From Enoplolaimus lenunculus (taxonomy: Eukaryota > Nematoda > Enoplea > Enoplida > Thoracostomopsidae), in NCBI GenBank assembly GCA_030248215.1, contig JASANG010002036.1, positions 51,991 through 115,990 on the forward strand: 64,000 bases of DNA, given 5' to 3'. Below are positions 11,595-26,600 of the stretch, one piece after another (position 1 is the first letter of the stretch; every line of letters begins with the position of its first letter). The position numbers and the translations under genes were made by a program. Below the pieces are notes generated by a model. The model made no database searches. It was not told the DNA's origin and worked only from the letters and a program-made list of their open reading frames with translations.

Positions 11595-13032
11595 AAAATT
11601 ACTTGGGGAAAGACGCGGGATGGGCTGTTGAGTGAACACCCACACGTCACAAGTTCCAGGGGACAGATTGCTGCTACAGATTTAACTACGATCGTGACTT
11701 GTCAAGCATGTTAATTTTCACAAGAGTGGGTAAAATTTCGTAGTAGCTTTAAGCAATGCAACTTTTAGCCGGCTCCGTAGCCAAGCGGGGCAGTTGAGGC
11801 TTAGCCTCCCTAGAGAAATTTTGGCCCCCGCAAGAATTTTCAAGGTTGGTTTTAAATTTTTTAAAACCCCTGTATGCCCATCCTGAAAATTTTTTTGCAC
11901 CCCTAGATAGGTGAGCTGGGTACGGGCATGCATTTAGCTAAGTCTTTGCATACATTATTTACGCCAGAGTCGCTATTCTCAACTGTGTCCGGTCTCGATT
12001 TACCAGCTAGTGATAGGTTTTATAGCAGTACGAACCAGCTTTAATCCGTACAATAAAATTTAGCGCATTTTGGCTTTGTGATACAGATTGCTAATTCGAA
12101 AATGGGGATTCACATTTGTTCCATGCAGTTTAGTCCGGTTTGACGCTTGTTTAAGCACAAACTGATGATAAAAATGCTCCAAACATTTGAGAATAGACGA
12201 CTTGAAGTATAACAAAATTGGTGTTATATTTGCTGATGAATAGCCATATTTGTGATAGTATACTGCATGTAAATATTTAATATATTATTTGTTTATTTTG
12301 GGGGCTCAGAAAATGTTGTTGGTGGCGAAAAAATGTTGAAAATAGTTACAAAGTCCACAAGTTATCGTAATTCTTAGCCTAAAATTTCAACATTAAATGG
12401 TTTATCGCGTCACATTTCCAATAGCTTTTAAAGTTTGGTTAAATTGTAAGTTTTAAATTTGATGAAAATGTCATTTACTCAATAAAACCACAATAAACAA
12501 ACGATGATTGTTCATTTTAGGCTTAAATAATTGTAAATATCAATTGTATGTGTTGTCAGTTGTGCTTTGCATTACGGGTATGTCCTTATGTAGTATTGAT
12601 AGCAGCGTTAATAGATATAAATAGTAAAATGTTGGAATGCACACAATATGTTGTTTGGACATCGTTCAGGACAGCACCGGATCCAGATATTTCAGACTGG
12701 GGAGCGGGCTTGTAAACGTCGTGAATCACAATTTGTACAGTATTCTATTTTTGTGCCAATTTTCTGAGAGGGAAATATTGTAAAGCAAAAACATAACTAT
12801 TTGATTACAAAACATTTCATGACGGGGGCGTACGCATCCTCTCGATCTGCTTGTGGTTTTGTACAAACATCATAAAATATACAAAAATAAAAACAAACAC
12901 AGACAAATAAATAATCGATGTTTATGAAAAAGAAATTGACGATATATGGTTATTGTATACTTTTCCGCGAGGTTTTAAGTCGAAAGCTTTAAGTAAAAGC
13001 TACGCTTGTCTCAAATTAGCGTAACGTATTAA

Positions 13033-13799
13033 AGCCCTATTCAAGTGTGCAAGTTTTTGCATCAAAAACTAGCACATGCAACTTGCAGGTGCAAATTTGA
13101 TCGCACAATAGCTTTAAAGTTCTCGCAGCTGCAAATTATTCACTGGAATACATGCTATTAAATTTAAGTCGCACGTGTGAACGCAGTTGCAAGTCGTTTG
13201 AATTTTTTACACCTGCATTTTGATTGGCCAATCGGAAACTGTTGCTGAGCGCTTCTTGAATTAATTCAGACTTTTGAAATTTGCAGCAATAAGTATTTTC
13301 ACAAATTCGATCGAAGAACTTGCAAAGCAATTCAAACTGATGATTTCATTCTTGGTGTACATAGATTATTAGTGAATTGCAGCTGCAAGTTCTTCGTTTG
13401 AATTTTTTACACCTGCATTTTGATTGGCCAATCGGAAACTGTTGCTGAGCGCTTCTTGAATTAATTCAGACTTTTGAAATTTGCAGCAATAAGTATTTTC
13501 ACAAATTCGATCGAAGAACTTGCAGCTGCAATTCACTAATAATCTAGGTACACCAAGAATGAAATCATCAGTTTGAATTGCTTTGCAAGTAAAATAAATT
13601 CAACATCATCGGCAGCCCAGATATTTTATAGCTTATACTTGCTGTTTATTGCAGTAGTCTGTAAATAATTCACATAAATTTATCACAAGATTCATTTAAT
13701 GAAAGTGATGCTTCCTCGCAAATACTTACTGCTGCAAGAATGTCGTGCAAGTTGCAGCTTCATGTTCACGCTGCAACAAATTGCACGTGTGAATGAGGC
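13033..13799. mobile_element. TTAA-flanked inverted-repeat MITE with nested duplication
   Basis: TTAA lies at 13029-13032 and 13800-13803. The inverted ends read AGCCCTATTCAAGTGTGCAA and, on the other strand, GCCTCATTCACACGTGCAA. The interior repeats palindromic words such as TTGCAGCTGCAA. A segment of about 125 bp is duplicated directly (about 13197-13322 and 13399-13524), and the spacer at 13326-13397 reappears inverted at about 13515-13586. Relatives are at 53927-54452 and 55003-55657, with a fragment near 38990-39072. TTAA flanks and CCCT-like ends suggest a piggyBac-type non-autonomous element. No transposase is present. Confidence 0.7.
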
Positions 13800-14346
13800 T
13801 TAAATGGAGACAAAATGTACGAGAGCGCCAATGTTGGCAATTTTAACACACAATTGAAAAAGGCATTGCGGGCTGTAAGAATCTTACGTCTATAATGTTC
13901 CTAGTAGTTACATTCTGAAAAACAGATTCGTCAATATTTAAAGGTGTTTCTTTTTACCAGCCTTAGATTTTAAAATATCAAGTTGTATGTAACAGCGTTC
14001 GTAACATGTAGGTATATTTAAAGTTCATGTTTCAAATGCATCTATTTTGATTAGATTCCGCTAAGTTGTTTCTAACTTACAATAGATTTCTCATTTAGTA
14101 TGTATATTAGATTTTTGCCACATTTCTAAAACAACTGTTAGGGCTTGTTCGACCGGCCAAGCTCGCATGGAACCTAATTTTTTTTCCTAGCAACTTGAAT
14201 TATTCCTGCTACAATGTTGCTTCTTGCTTGGACTTTGTGTTAGACTAAGTTTTGGGCCAGGCCCTGGATCAGAATTGCTGTATTGTCGATTGAAGTAAAT
14301 TTTCAAAATTTTACGCTTTAGGCTTAGTCTTGTTGTGTGTTTAAAT

Positions 14347-14532
14347 GGCCAATGTAAAGAACAGGGGGGACCAGTATTATAAGTATATTGATAAGCCTAA
14401 GCCTAAGCGTAAGAATGAGTTTATTCGTAAGCCTAAGCCTAAGCCTAAGCCAAGCAAAAACATAAGTCTAAAGATTAAACTTACGTTCTAGTCCCACAGA
14501 AAACCGTTCCGCCCCTGATCTTTACTTGGGCC
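14347..14532. mobile_element. hAT-like MITE with TTAGGC core (copy 2)
   Basis: A perfect 8-bp target duplication, GTTTAAAT, lies at 14339-14346 and 14533-14540. The ends GGCCAATGTAAAGAACAGG and, inverted, GGCCCAAGTAAAGATCAGG are near-identical terminal repeats. The core is CCTAAG hexamers, some exact and some degenerate. At 186 bp there is no room for a gene. The 8-bp duplication points to hAT-type (or P-type) transposition. Confidence 0.85.
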
Positions 14533-16581
14533 GTTTAAATTTAGGCTTAGAGTTTGACTTTATCGTTTTTTAAATCTATGAGGCCAGTAAACACTCTCCC
14601 AGCAAAATTTGCATGCTTAAACATAAATCTACTAACGAACTTAGTAACCAAATCAACTCAGTTCCTGGTGACCAACGCAAGTATTTATTTGTCAGTAGCA
14701 ATCTTCTAAACGGAATACCTAGCACTATTGAAGCAGTTGCGTAATAAAAAACTTTTTGAGAATTGTATGTTTTACGCTCATAGCAATCAGCTTGCGGGTC
14801 TGGATACTTCCCTGGAGCAACAAGTTAAAACAAGTGCTTGATAAACGAAAATTGAGGTTTTGAAACTTAAAAAAGCAAAATCGAGTTTACCGGATAGCCG
14901 TAATAGAAAATTTAATTTCGAATATCCAAATATTCGAACATATTTGGATATCCAAATACATTCGGATATCAAGATATGCAGGGAAATATCCGGCAAGAAT
15001 TGCCGGATATCTGGATATGAAAAAATATCTGATGCCCATCACTATTGCCACAGTATCCAAATTAAACCGAACGGAAAAATTACCGATCTGTCTATATCAA
15101 CAGGTTTGCCGATGCCGATTCTTATTTTCAAATTTTGCTAAGGCCGAACCGATTTCGATACCGACAGATGCCGGTGCTGATGTCGATTTCCGTTTTCGAA
15201 GACTTGAACGCTAACTACCATAAACGGTTAGATTTTTATCAAAACAGTTTAAGTCATTTCGTCCAAGAAACGTATGAGACGCACTGATATACGCCGGCAA
15301 TAGAAATTGACAGTATTCCAATTCATTGCTGAGCGCAAAAAGTATACGCAAAGAATTGGCAGTTTTTCTGCAGTAACCGATACCAATGCCGATACTCATG
15401 ATTAGTGCCAACGTTACCGATACCGCTTCCGGTTCATCCCACATCAGTACCTAATCAAATAGCGGCTTAAATGTGATTTACTAGCAAACCCTTAAATGCC
15501 TGATCTGGCAAATCTCCAAACATATTTCATGCTAAACGTACATGCTTGACAACCCAGAAAACTGGCGTATTTGACCGCTGTCGACTGTTATCAAGGCCAC
15601 GCTTAGGATTGCTTCTTTCAAAACAATCAAGATTTAGAATTTGAAATTAAACATGAAACACCGAGTAAATCACTTGGGACGAAATTGACACATGGGATTT
15701 CTGCAATTACTGGCGTTTATAAGTTAAAATTCACAAGGTATCAAGCGCTTTACCGAGGGGTTGCCAGTCTTGTACAAGTTATAACCTCGAAGCAGAAAAT
15801 CATTCTGTAAATATTAAAGAGGTCTCCATGTAAAATATTCGTTGTCGCCCGTCAACATTTGCAATTGCTGCTGTATTACCAGTTAATGGTTGTAATGCAA
15901 ACTTCGTTTGAAAGCATACTGGTGGGTGAGTTACTGTTGTAATCATTACAAATCTAATGGCGGTAATATTACTTAACAAATGCGTTCGTTTGGAACATCT
16001 TGGTTTTGTTTGAGCTGAAGCGGATTTATTCAAAACATTATTCTTCGCAACTGGTATGGTTCACCGATGTATCAAGGTAAAGTTATTGTTGGTTCAGGAA
16101 ACTGAACATATTTATGGCTTGGGCACAAATATCTACACTGATTGAAATCTACTGAATAAATGAGAAGCAATCTTATTTTTGAACCTTGTCGGATTTGTGC
16201 TTTCTAATCCGGGCATTATGTTATGATCATAACCACTAAGCCTTAACGTTCAAGTCAACCAGTCTGGTTTAAGGAATTGTGTATTAAAGCGCTATTATAT
16301 ACACTTTTCGCGTTTCGAACAACATCTTTCAAAACGCTTTTTATTATGATGAGAAACCCAAAATCAGAAGCTTGTGTAACAAAATTGTTACGTTGTTTTA
16401 GCGTTAATATATTTTGTCATCACGCGTTTTTTAAATCGAGAAATGCGTTTTGTATTTTGACACGAATGCAGCACAACATAAGTGAAAAATGCCAAAATTT
16501 TCAAAAAGGAAATGTAAATAAAGAAATATCTGCTGTCAAATTCCGCCGTTTTAAAATCGTTTTCATGCAGTATTTTCTCAG

Positions 16582-17639
16582 GTTCCCCTGTTGCTGATTT
16601 GTCTTCACGTGTACATTTTCCTTGGAGGCTGCGCGTTTTACGCACTCGAATCGAGTACAAAACGGCAAAGAATTACAGAATCAGTTACAAAAATGGATAT
16701 AGCAATGAACGATGTTTTGCGTCGCATTCGAAGCGTTTGCAGCCGTGCCAGCCTTTACAGCATTCGAGAGGGAAACTTTAACGGAGGTCTTGGACCGAAA
16801 GGATACGCTGAAGGTATTGAGAATAAACAAAATGTGAGGTCAGAGGTCACGGACCGTCTGGCGTGCTGGGCCTTTGTCTGGTGGGACTATGGAAGTTTGA
16901 GAAACTCGGCAAAATGAAACTGTTGTCCATGAGTTTGCATGCTCATTAATTTTAATTTAGGGTAAGCACGTTTATTAGTAGCAATTCTAAAGTGTTTATC
17001 TGAACGTACTTAGTTTGCGACCGACAGATGGTCACAGTGTTGTTACGTATTTGCAAACACTATTTTTTTGCTTAATTTATTGTACAAGCATGTATGTTTT
17101 AAGCTTGAAGCCAACCTACATACTCGTAGCCAGCTCACCTTGCTAGGGGAGGGGGCTAAAAGCTTTCAGTTGGGGTACACACCAAAATTGTTTCAGAAAC
17201 GGCTGAGCTCCCTTGACCCCATCTGTTGACGGGCCAGAAGACTAAGTAAGTCAAGTGATTGTTACACCGAAACTTCTGAGAACCAAAATCCTACCTAACG
17301 GTGTTGATATTTTTTTAGAATTAGCCTGCTAAACAGTACAGGTCAAAAACTTTTTCTCGTTCGCTACCGTTGTTCGCCAAATATTGTACCCATCCTACTC
17401 CTGTGCTAAGAATTCAATTTCAATTTTAATTACGTTTTTAGGGTTAATTCGACCTCTAATCATGGAATACAGTTCAGGGGAACCAACTGTATTTTGGAGA
17501 CACGTAGACCGTGGTTCATTCGCTGGAGCATTGTGGTATGCGTATGGACTGGTTACCACCACAGGTATATTGGTACAAGAAATGCAACTGCCCCCCCCCC
17601 CGGAAACCCTAGGTTCTAGTCTGTTGCGGTATAATGTTC

Positions 17640-17679
<40 letters not shown>

Positions 17680-20600
17680 AGGGCGTCGGAGCCTAATTTG
17701 TAATATATACTAAACGGACCCAGCTGCATGTGTCGATCGAAGTAAACAAATTAGGTCGAGACGCCCAGTGGGGTAACCAGGACCGGAAATCAGTATAATT
17801 TTTTCACTTAAATTTGGCGGCTTTATCTCTATACTTAATTTCGCATAAAATTTTACGACAATTTTGTGGAATTATGGTGGAATTGTAGCTTTTAATAAGT
17901 AGACGGAGAGTTGGATTTAGAAGTTGCCACGTTGAGCAGAATGTGAAAAAACCAATTGAGTCGTTTTGTTTTGGGGTTGCGTATAGCGCAAGGGTGCACA
18001 GTTGTTTTATACTAGGGCTTTGTGGAATAACTGGGAAAGCTTGAGAAATTCGGAAGCTTGGAGGAAATTTTAGTGATTCTAACGGGGTTAGTTTCACTAT
18101 TTATTCCAAAAAAACCATTTTAACGGGGCTAGTTTGGCAGAATTTTTGTGTAGTTCTAACGGGGTTAGGAATGCGGGAACAAGGAGAAACATTGGTATGT
18201 TGTGGGCAAGTGGCTGGATCAAATCAGTATTTAGGCACGGTTACACTAGGAATTTCAGATCAGCCTACTGCAATTAGGACAAATTATATCTGTTTGTCGT
18301 GATTGCGCATTATTCGGTGACCTATTTAGTATTAGGTGGGGTTAGTAAACATTCAACCGGCCGCGTCAGTGCATACTAAGTTGTGATTGGGGCTTTGTAA
18401 CCAGCAAATCCCCAAGTTTTCACTTGGTGGTCACGATGGTCGGTTAAAGTAAATGTTGGAGTAAATGAAAAAGGAATTTCGGCGAGAAAAGAAACATGCT
18501 GTTATTTGAAACCCAGAATCTAACGGTTGTGTGGTTGATAATGACTAGAAAATACAGGCTGCAGAGAAATGAAAAGGTGTTTGTTAGCAGAATGAGAATC
18601 TGAACGATTGTGAGGTCGGAAATAACAAAGGATACAAGCTTGGGTTTTACACTGTTTTGTTAAAATTATTTTTGAACGACAACACCTACGCTTTTGGAAT
18701 TCTAGTAACTGTCGCTTGAAAAGTTCAGAAGCAACGTCAATAAGCAAGCATCTATACCTCGTGCATTGTTAGCTAGCTACTGGAAAAAGTATCTAGTAAC
18801 CGTGCCACAACCAACCAGAGCTTGCCTTAGCTCCCAAAATTGCATGCCCGCTGCTCAATAGAGTACATGGCACTTTAACAAAACCAATGCTGCACTTGCA
18901 CAATGCTCTTTCCAACTTCCCGACGTATTCAATCCATATACACCAACAAATTTGCCTTTTTACCAATATTTTCGCCCCGCACACCTCATATACGCACTTC
19001 CCATATTCCAAACTTTGACAGTATACGAACGTAGTAGTTTCTAGCAACAGCTGCTTGTATTGAAATATTATCTAACGACAGCTGGTTGAAACCACGTTTT
19101 AGTTACGACAAGTTGCTTGTACTCAACTGTTAGCTAACGGCTGTTGCTGGTTCCCAGTTGTTCGCAGCAGTTGCCTTAACCTATGTAATGCAGGTTTACT
19201 ATGGACAGACTCTGTGTGTTTGGAAATTAAGTAATTGTCTTTCAACATGGAATGAAAATGCACGACATACGCTTGCTTTAAGAAATTTTGTACACTCTGT
19301 TATTTTCAAAATTAGAGGCAATCACGGTCACTGAAGATTTGGAATGGCAAAAATAAAAGGAACTAAAGTTGGAAAAAAGCCACCGACGGCTACATGTTTT
19401 ATGTCAGTCCCCCGTTACCATTGGTTTGGATTGCAAACAAAATGTCCAGTCGTTTGTTAAAAGCTCTATAGTGTTCATTAAACGTTAACTGGACATGCTA
19501 TACCGTCCGCGGTAGCATGCATAGTTAGTACTGAACGCCAATGATATCTAAGAAACTATGTCAAGACCTCTAAATAAAAGACGTTCGGACGCAAATATAA
19601 GATATTTGACGTATTCTAAAGAACAAAAACCTGTCAGTAATGCGTGTTTTTTCCACTGTGTTTATAGCGGAAACTTCAAATTTTGGCGGGAAAATTGAAG
19701 TTTTGGTGGCAAATTCAAACTTTGGCGGAAAAATCAAATTACGGCATGAAATTCAAATTTTGACGGCAAATTCACATTTTGGCGAGAAATTCGAATTTTG
19801 GCGGGAAAATTCAAATTTTGGCGGAAAAATTCAAAATTTTGGCGGGAAAATTCCAATTTTGGCGGGAAAATTCAAATTTTAGCGGGAAAATTCAAATTTT
19901 GGTAGGAAAATTCAAATTTTGCCGGGAAATTTTTAATATATCTCTTACTTTTGGAATGTGGACATTTTTTGAAAACGAAAACTATATGTGGACATTTCAT
20001 GGAAAACGAAAACAATGCATTAATGCGGTAGCTAGCTAAAATTGTCTCCGCTCAGAGTTACTGCGATAATCTGTTCTGTCCATAGAAATGATAAACTGGG
20101 CGCACAATTCGTGTGCAACCCAACCCAACGGTAACGTGAGACTGACATTAGTAGTTGTCCTTTGAATTTTTAACTTTCAAAATAACACAAATTTAACCAA
20201 CGCTACTTGCTCTTTTTAAAATAGCAAAAGTCGTCGTTCATACATCGTGCATTTTTCCACTCTGCAAAATTAGGGGAAAATTCGGAAAGTAATAATGCCG
20301 TTGTATTCTGTGTCACTTACACGTTATTGTTTGTAGGTTTACGCACTGATAAAGTCCACCCTGTTCTGCTGGAACGATATGGACGTCCACGCCGTCCAGC
20401 AGACTTACGTTAGGTCCATTGATGACATAGCTAATAAGCGGACTTTATGTGCTCAACACAACGGTTTGCGGACGAAATTTACGTAACAATAATGGTGTAG
20501 CTAGCTAAAGTTTTAGATGTTATTTCTTATACATGCTATATATTTTAAAAGTAGATACTAAACACGAAATGATTTAAAATGTTTATAAACGTTCATTTCT

Positions 20601-23600
20601 GAGCTGCGCTGAGGAACATCTGGCGTCAGGACTCAAAAATGATTGAAGTTCTGATGCACGTGGCTACAGCAATATTTTGGAAATTTCAATGTTAAATGCT
20701 AACTTATCTCAATTTAGAGCACCAGAGTTAATTGTTTGCGTTGCGCAGTTGCCCTTTACAACAAATAAATCATTGATAAAAACATACGCACAATTTAGTA
20801 TTCTGAAAACAGGACTTTTTGTCAAACTGTTGACGTGCGCTAAACCGAGGCGTGTATTTGGTATTTAAAGCACATCTGTGCCTCTGCCGTTCGATTTTCC
20901 ATTCATTTATCAGGACCCAAAGATTACAATGTCACGCTGAACATCATATATTTGTTTTAATTTTGGAATATCATATAATATTCGCATAAATCTCCCACAG
21001 TATCATGTGACATACCGTCCCTTGTACACATTGATCATTTGAGACCGTGGTTTGTAAGGTAATGTCATACGACATTCGAGTTTTATCTGTTGACCAGATA
21101 TAAGAGCCCGAATTTTAACGTGACGTAGAATCAACATTGGACAAACCGTGTTCCATCTGCCCTGGTGATAACGTGAATCCCGCGTTAGATATACATATGC
21201 TGCAATTTGCGGTTCCGTCATGCGTTGTACGTCGGCTACAACATAATGCAACTGTAGTCAATTTTAAAAATGCAGTATTGTTTAAGCTGCATAAAAACAC
21301 TGCACTGGAAATACGTTACAATTATTGATAGCTATGTGGACATTTTTCGCTCATAACAATATCCGCTTTTATAGCTCTACTAGTGGCAAATACTTAGTAA
21401 GCTAACATACTGTTAGACGTTGCGTGTGCGCAGAGTGTAGTTAGTAACGTGTGACTGACAACCACCCATACTGCGACAGGAGGGACAATAGTCGACAGCT
21501 CAAGCGACGGCAAGGGACACTAGTGTGACAACACGGAGTATGTCACGCGAGTTACAGGCGGAAAGAGGTATGAAAATAGAGATTTCGTTACGTAGTGCAA
21601 CTGCTAGACGAGAATCGATAGAATATGTGATCCGGACGGATGTTATTGCGGGAAACGGTATGTTCTGGCTCCGCCGAAGGGTGATGAACCGCCATCCACA
21701 CAGGGCGTGAGCGCAGAAAAGGCTGTTATAGAAGTTCAGGTTGGGGCATGAAACCTTTGGGATAGCGACAACCTAGGAAAATACAACGGCTCCTGTGAGA
21801 AGGGACGGATAATAAAATACAGGTCGGGGTTCAAGAAGTGGAGCAGAGTACTGATACGGTAGCTCCGCGAGTGGCTAACGTATGCCAGGTTGCGGCGGCA
21901 ATGAAAATACCAGCATAGACGACAGTGATGGCGTGATGTCGAATATCAGGAGATTTAAAAACAGAAATGATAACGGAACTTCTATTAGAGTCGGAAACTT
22001 TATCGAACTTTTTGTTGATTCCTAAAGCTTTGCTAAGGAATGAACAGGTTCTGTTTGCCTTACGGTTTCGAATATAGAAGAAAAAGCGTTGCAGCTGGTG
22101 TGCAGTGAAGTAGAAGCTAGGGTAGAACAAGCGTAGAAAATTACCGTGGTGGTAAAAGAGGAGTGGCGTTAGATTGTATTAAAGCAACCAAATTGCGAAA
22201 TATTCCACCAACTGGAGTAACTCCTACCGGCTATAGAGAACGTGCTTGTTTATGTTACGTGTGACGCCCAGATGGTCAGTGCTTTCATGGAAACAGTGCA
22301 AAAGTTATCCACTTTGGTTCAACAGAATTAGCACGTTAGCTATATAATTTTAGATTAATTGTTTTAATATTAGCAATTTGTCGAAGTTTCGATTGTTGTA
22401 TCTGATCTGTTCGAGGACTCCATGAGATTACGGGAAACGAAGAAAAAAACACAGTTTGAACGCGTTAGCTTTCAAGGAATCTAACTTAATCCATCATAAC
22501 AAACCAGCCGTATACAACTTGTGCAAATATTCATCCGTGTCAATGTAATTCATTGACCAGGATCAACTATTATTAAACAAAAATCATGATAAGGCGCAAG
22601 ATAAATTCTTTTATATTCGGGGTAAATTTTTTGAACGAAAACAATACAAATTGTGACATTAATTTAGCTTGTATAATGGTGGGCTTGTATTGCGCTGTGT
22701 AAATGATCAAGACTTCGGTAAATTTTAAACCATATGCAAAAATGATCTCATCGGTCTCAAATGCTAGATTATTTTACCGCATTGTGTCTGGTATTGGTTG
22801 TTAGTTGATTCACATTCAGATATGTATCTTATTTGAAACAAAACATATTTTTTGATTTAGATTTTCCGCATTTTCGACATTCTAGTAAAGGAACTATTTT
22901 AACTGTCACTTGATTATTTTGAAGCTTTTACTATACCGTGTAAAACTTGGTCAAACTTTGTTTCGTTGCAAAATATAAGTCAATACAAATTTTATTTCAA
23001 AATCGAAGTATACACAAACATAGGTAATACATAGCTAGTCGACAATATATGTTGCAAGATGGTTGGGACACAATATGCTGTAGAGAACGCTGCATTCACT
23101 CAAAAGGTTCGCTTTGTTGTGTTTAGGGTTATATGCCTACTGATAGAACCACTTATAAATATTTCGAATCTAATACGCATCTGATATTAACTTCCGAGAT
23201 ATGTCTAGCTCAACTATTAATGAGGTTAGTTGCGTAAAAGCTTAAATTTATCCAATAATCAAATTCTGTTTTTCGATTGATTGAAGCAAACATAAAGAAT
23301 TTAATAAAATCATGGCCGTATACTTTAAATTATTTGTTTAACGTCTATATCAGATATTTATATTACGAAGGATCCTACCTGAGTTCCTGCTAAAATACGT
23401 GTGAATAGCTTTGAAAATTTAAGGTGCATTTTACACGGTCCGAATATTAAATACAGGCGGTAATACTATGGGCAAAGGTAAGAAGCATAAATTTTAAAGC
23501 GAAAACTGATTTTTGTGTCACATTTCTATTCTCCTCTCCGCAGGTTATTCCCGTTTATCTTCCTGGCAATGCTATACATCCTGGCAATGCTGCACTCCGA

Positions 23601-26600
23601 TTCAGCTTACTCAAATAAATGTCACGTAATTGCAGGCCAACAGTCGTTTAAGTGCTCAAGATGAACTACAATATATGGACGAATTGTCAATATTAGAATC
23701 ACGTATAAATCGTTAAATCAGTACCGACAACCAGGATTTCGTTGCGTTTTTCAAAGCATTAATCGATGCCTAAGCATTCCGTTGACGAAAAATGTAAGAT
23801 GTTTAGCGTATATCTAAAGCATTTTGTATACGCTTGCGATCGTTAATGTCTAAGCAATTAATAACCGTTTCTGTTTCTGGCGAAACTCGGTGTCCGTTTT
23901 CGTTATACAAATAACGAAGATTGCATTTTTACGCTCAAAATTAGCCATAAATCAGGTACATATCTGGAAAGTTTTCATATACAGAGATGCTGCAACTATT
24001 CGAAATGAAATATAAATATTATCGAAATTTATTCAAAATCTTAAAAGTTTCGATGCATCATTATGTTTTCTTTAAAATTATAGAAATGACTACTTGCACG
24101 CTTGAATTGCGCTGGCAGAAAAATAAATCATCTTCGAAAGTTTTATACTTCAATATCCGTTTTCGTTTATCTTTGCTATCCGTTTACACCCTGCAAACGA
24201 CACAAGTAGGATGCAGTTCGAACGACATGCTTTCAATTTGTAATCGAACCTAGACAGTGAGATTAAAATTTATTTGTTGACGAGGAGACGTTTACACTAT
24301 TCTATGTCCACAATGCGTTTGCAACGGCAACGGACACTAAATGTCTCAATAAAAGCAAAACATTTTTACCTCCGAGTTTCATAATTCATTTTCCACAATC
24401 AAAAGCTAGTTTATTTGCAGGTTATTTTAAAAGTGCCATCGTTTGTTGGGGTGATTGAACAATGTGCACACTTCAAAGGATCCACTTTAGTGCAGCTGTT
24501 GTCACGAAACGTGCTCCTTCGAATTAATCGTGTATTGAAAGGCGAAAATTTTCACGTATGAAATAGTTCATTAACGCAATTGAAATGATTGTATTTAAAA
24601 CTAACTTATGACAAAATATAAATCTAACGTTTTGTGAAATATTTAGATGTGTACTCCGTAATGTCTTTGCTATTATCTTCTCACGTATTACTACTAGTTT
24701 ATACATCTTGCTCGCTACTCTCCCTCTTCAAAACTTACTTTTACACAGTATCAGTTTGTGACCAACAGAAAAAGAGGTAGGAATGTGAAAGTTGCCTAAA
24801 CATTATTTATTTTGTTCATCATTTTGCGTTATCATTATTGATTTTATTGGTTATTTTGCAATATTTAGATAGAAAAATACAGCAGTGTCGATTTAGATAA
24901 GTTTTGTTGTTAGTATTTCTCGGAGTTGTAAGATAAAGCTATTTTTGTTATTTTCGTGCGCTTTGAAAGTTGCAAAAATGTTTTTTTGTAAAATACATAA
25001 AATTCATAGCAAACAAGAGTTTAGGCTAGGAACTAATGCATTGTGTGTAATACTGTGTGTGAAGTTTTCTTTTCAAAAATTCTGTCATTAAGTTACTTTA
25101 TTGTTTATTCAGTTTACTGGATTGATTTTGAATTTGTTTAAATGCGCATATTTGGTGTAGTAAAGCAGCTTCGTTCAAATGTTTGTAAACTATTCAAACG
25201 TTGTGTCCTGGGATGCAATCCTGGTTTTTTTCCATTATAAATTGCCATTTGGTGAGAGTTTATAAATTTTACAGTCATAGACTACGGATATCTTCTTCTA
25301 AATAGATTTGTTGAGCATTCATATCTGCTACTCCCTAACTTGAAACAGAGGTGCCGTACCCAGTAATAGTTAAAGCGTTTGAAACTAGAAAAAAATGCCC
25401 AACCTGGGCAGAAAAAATATGATTCGCAGCCTTTGGTTGCTGGTAAAGGTAACGAAACTAGAAACTAGTGATACCGAATAGTTTTCACAAGTTTACTTGT
25501 TTTTTTGATATATGTATCCGGTGATCAGTCGAAACATATTGCGGCGTTAACTAGGCAAAATTTAGTATTAAGTTATTGCCGATGGTCAACCATATGTAGT
25601 TTACTCGTAAAAAGGTGCCAAAATGACAATCAGTATATACACAGCTGGCATTGTGCAGCTGAAGGTGTGGGCAAATTTATGCTCTTATTTCCGGTATTTT
25701 CTACGCGTTAAAACTTTGAAAATAAGTTTTAAATATAAAGTTGGGTAAAACCGATCTTCCTCCGGGTACGGAAGAAAATCGGTTTCCGAATAGTAAATTG
25801 AACCTCATTTTGACTAGCAATTTTCGACTCACCTCTGGTTCTGACAAATTTTAATGATCTCCAGTTCGATGAAACCCAGTGGAAAAAGACTCGATATACT
25901 GATGTTTGTTAATTTTATCTCTAACACACTGTCAAAAAGTTGTTTTATACTTATTTTATGTCAGATTAGACAGCTTACAGGGTACAATCGAATATCAAAA
26001 AATGCGTGAGCTTGGTAATTAATATCCGGTCGGATACGTATAATTCACATGCATACATTTACAACATATGTATTACAAAAAGAATATGTAAAAAGTCAAT
26101 CAGTTTCATGGCACTTGGTTGGCAGGATTTGAAAAGAATAAATTGCAGTGCCGGCAAAAAAATTGAATTTTGTGGAAAAAATTTTCCGGTTGGAACTCTG
26201 GCAGTGGACATAAATACAAATGACGGTTCCAAGTTTTTAAAGTTTTAAAAAACACTCGGCAAGTTAACATACCAGAACTCGATGCTAATTTTTTGCTGGT
26301 GCCGGAGTCAGATATCGCATACAGCATCTTTTTACATAGAAAATTGTTTGTGAAGTACAAACCCTAAAGCTAATTTTCTGCCGAAGCTTTAATATTGCTC
26401 GGAAGTTGCACACAAACTCCGTGAAAAGCACGAATTCGATAAAGGTGGAAAATTTTCCCGCCGAAATTGTAGTAACATGGTCAAAAGTACATCGTAGACC
26501 AAGGTCTGTTTTCTACCAGATCTTTACCTCCGAACAGAGGTGTGTGTGTGAAAATTTTCTTATCCGCACTGCTCTTTGCCCCCAGAAATTTTTTATTACC

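Larger units (their letters stand above)
11595..16581. other. Intergenic or 5' intronic DNA before the first K2P exon seen
   Basis: No exon with convincing protein similarity was found. Contents: a dispersed repeat at 11765-11935; the inverted-repeat element at 13033-13799; the TTAGGC-core MITE at 14347-14532; a tract of degenerate GGATATC words near 14900-15030; and a tract of degenerate CCGATACCGATG words near 15100-15430. The N-terminal exon of the K2P gene must lie here or further left. ATG-AAA-CAC-CGA followed by GTAAAT at 15651 is phase-compatible with the exon at 16582 but is too short to claim. Confidence 0.45.

Noticed and set aside
21480-22330. Decayed coding element in the K2P intron
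   Set aside because: The region is richer in GC than its flanks and has short open stretches, but no motif of any known family could be recognised, so no call is made.
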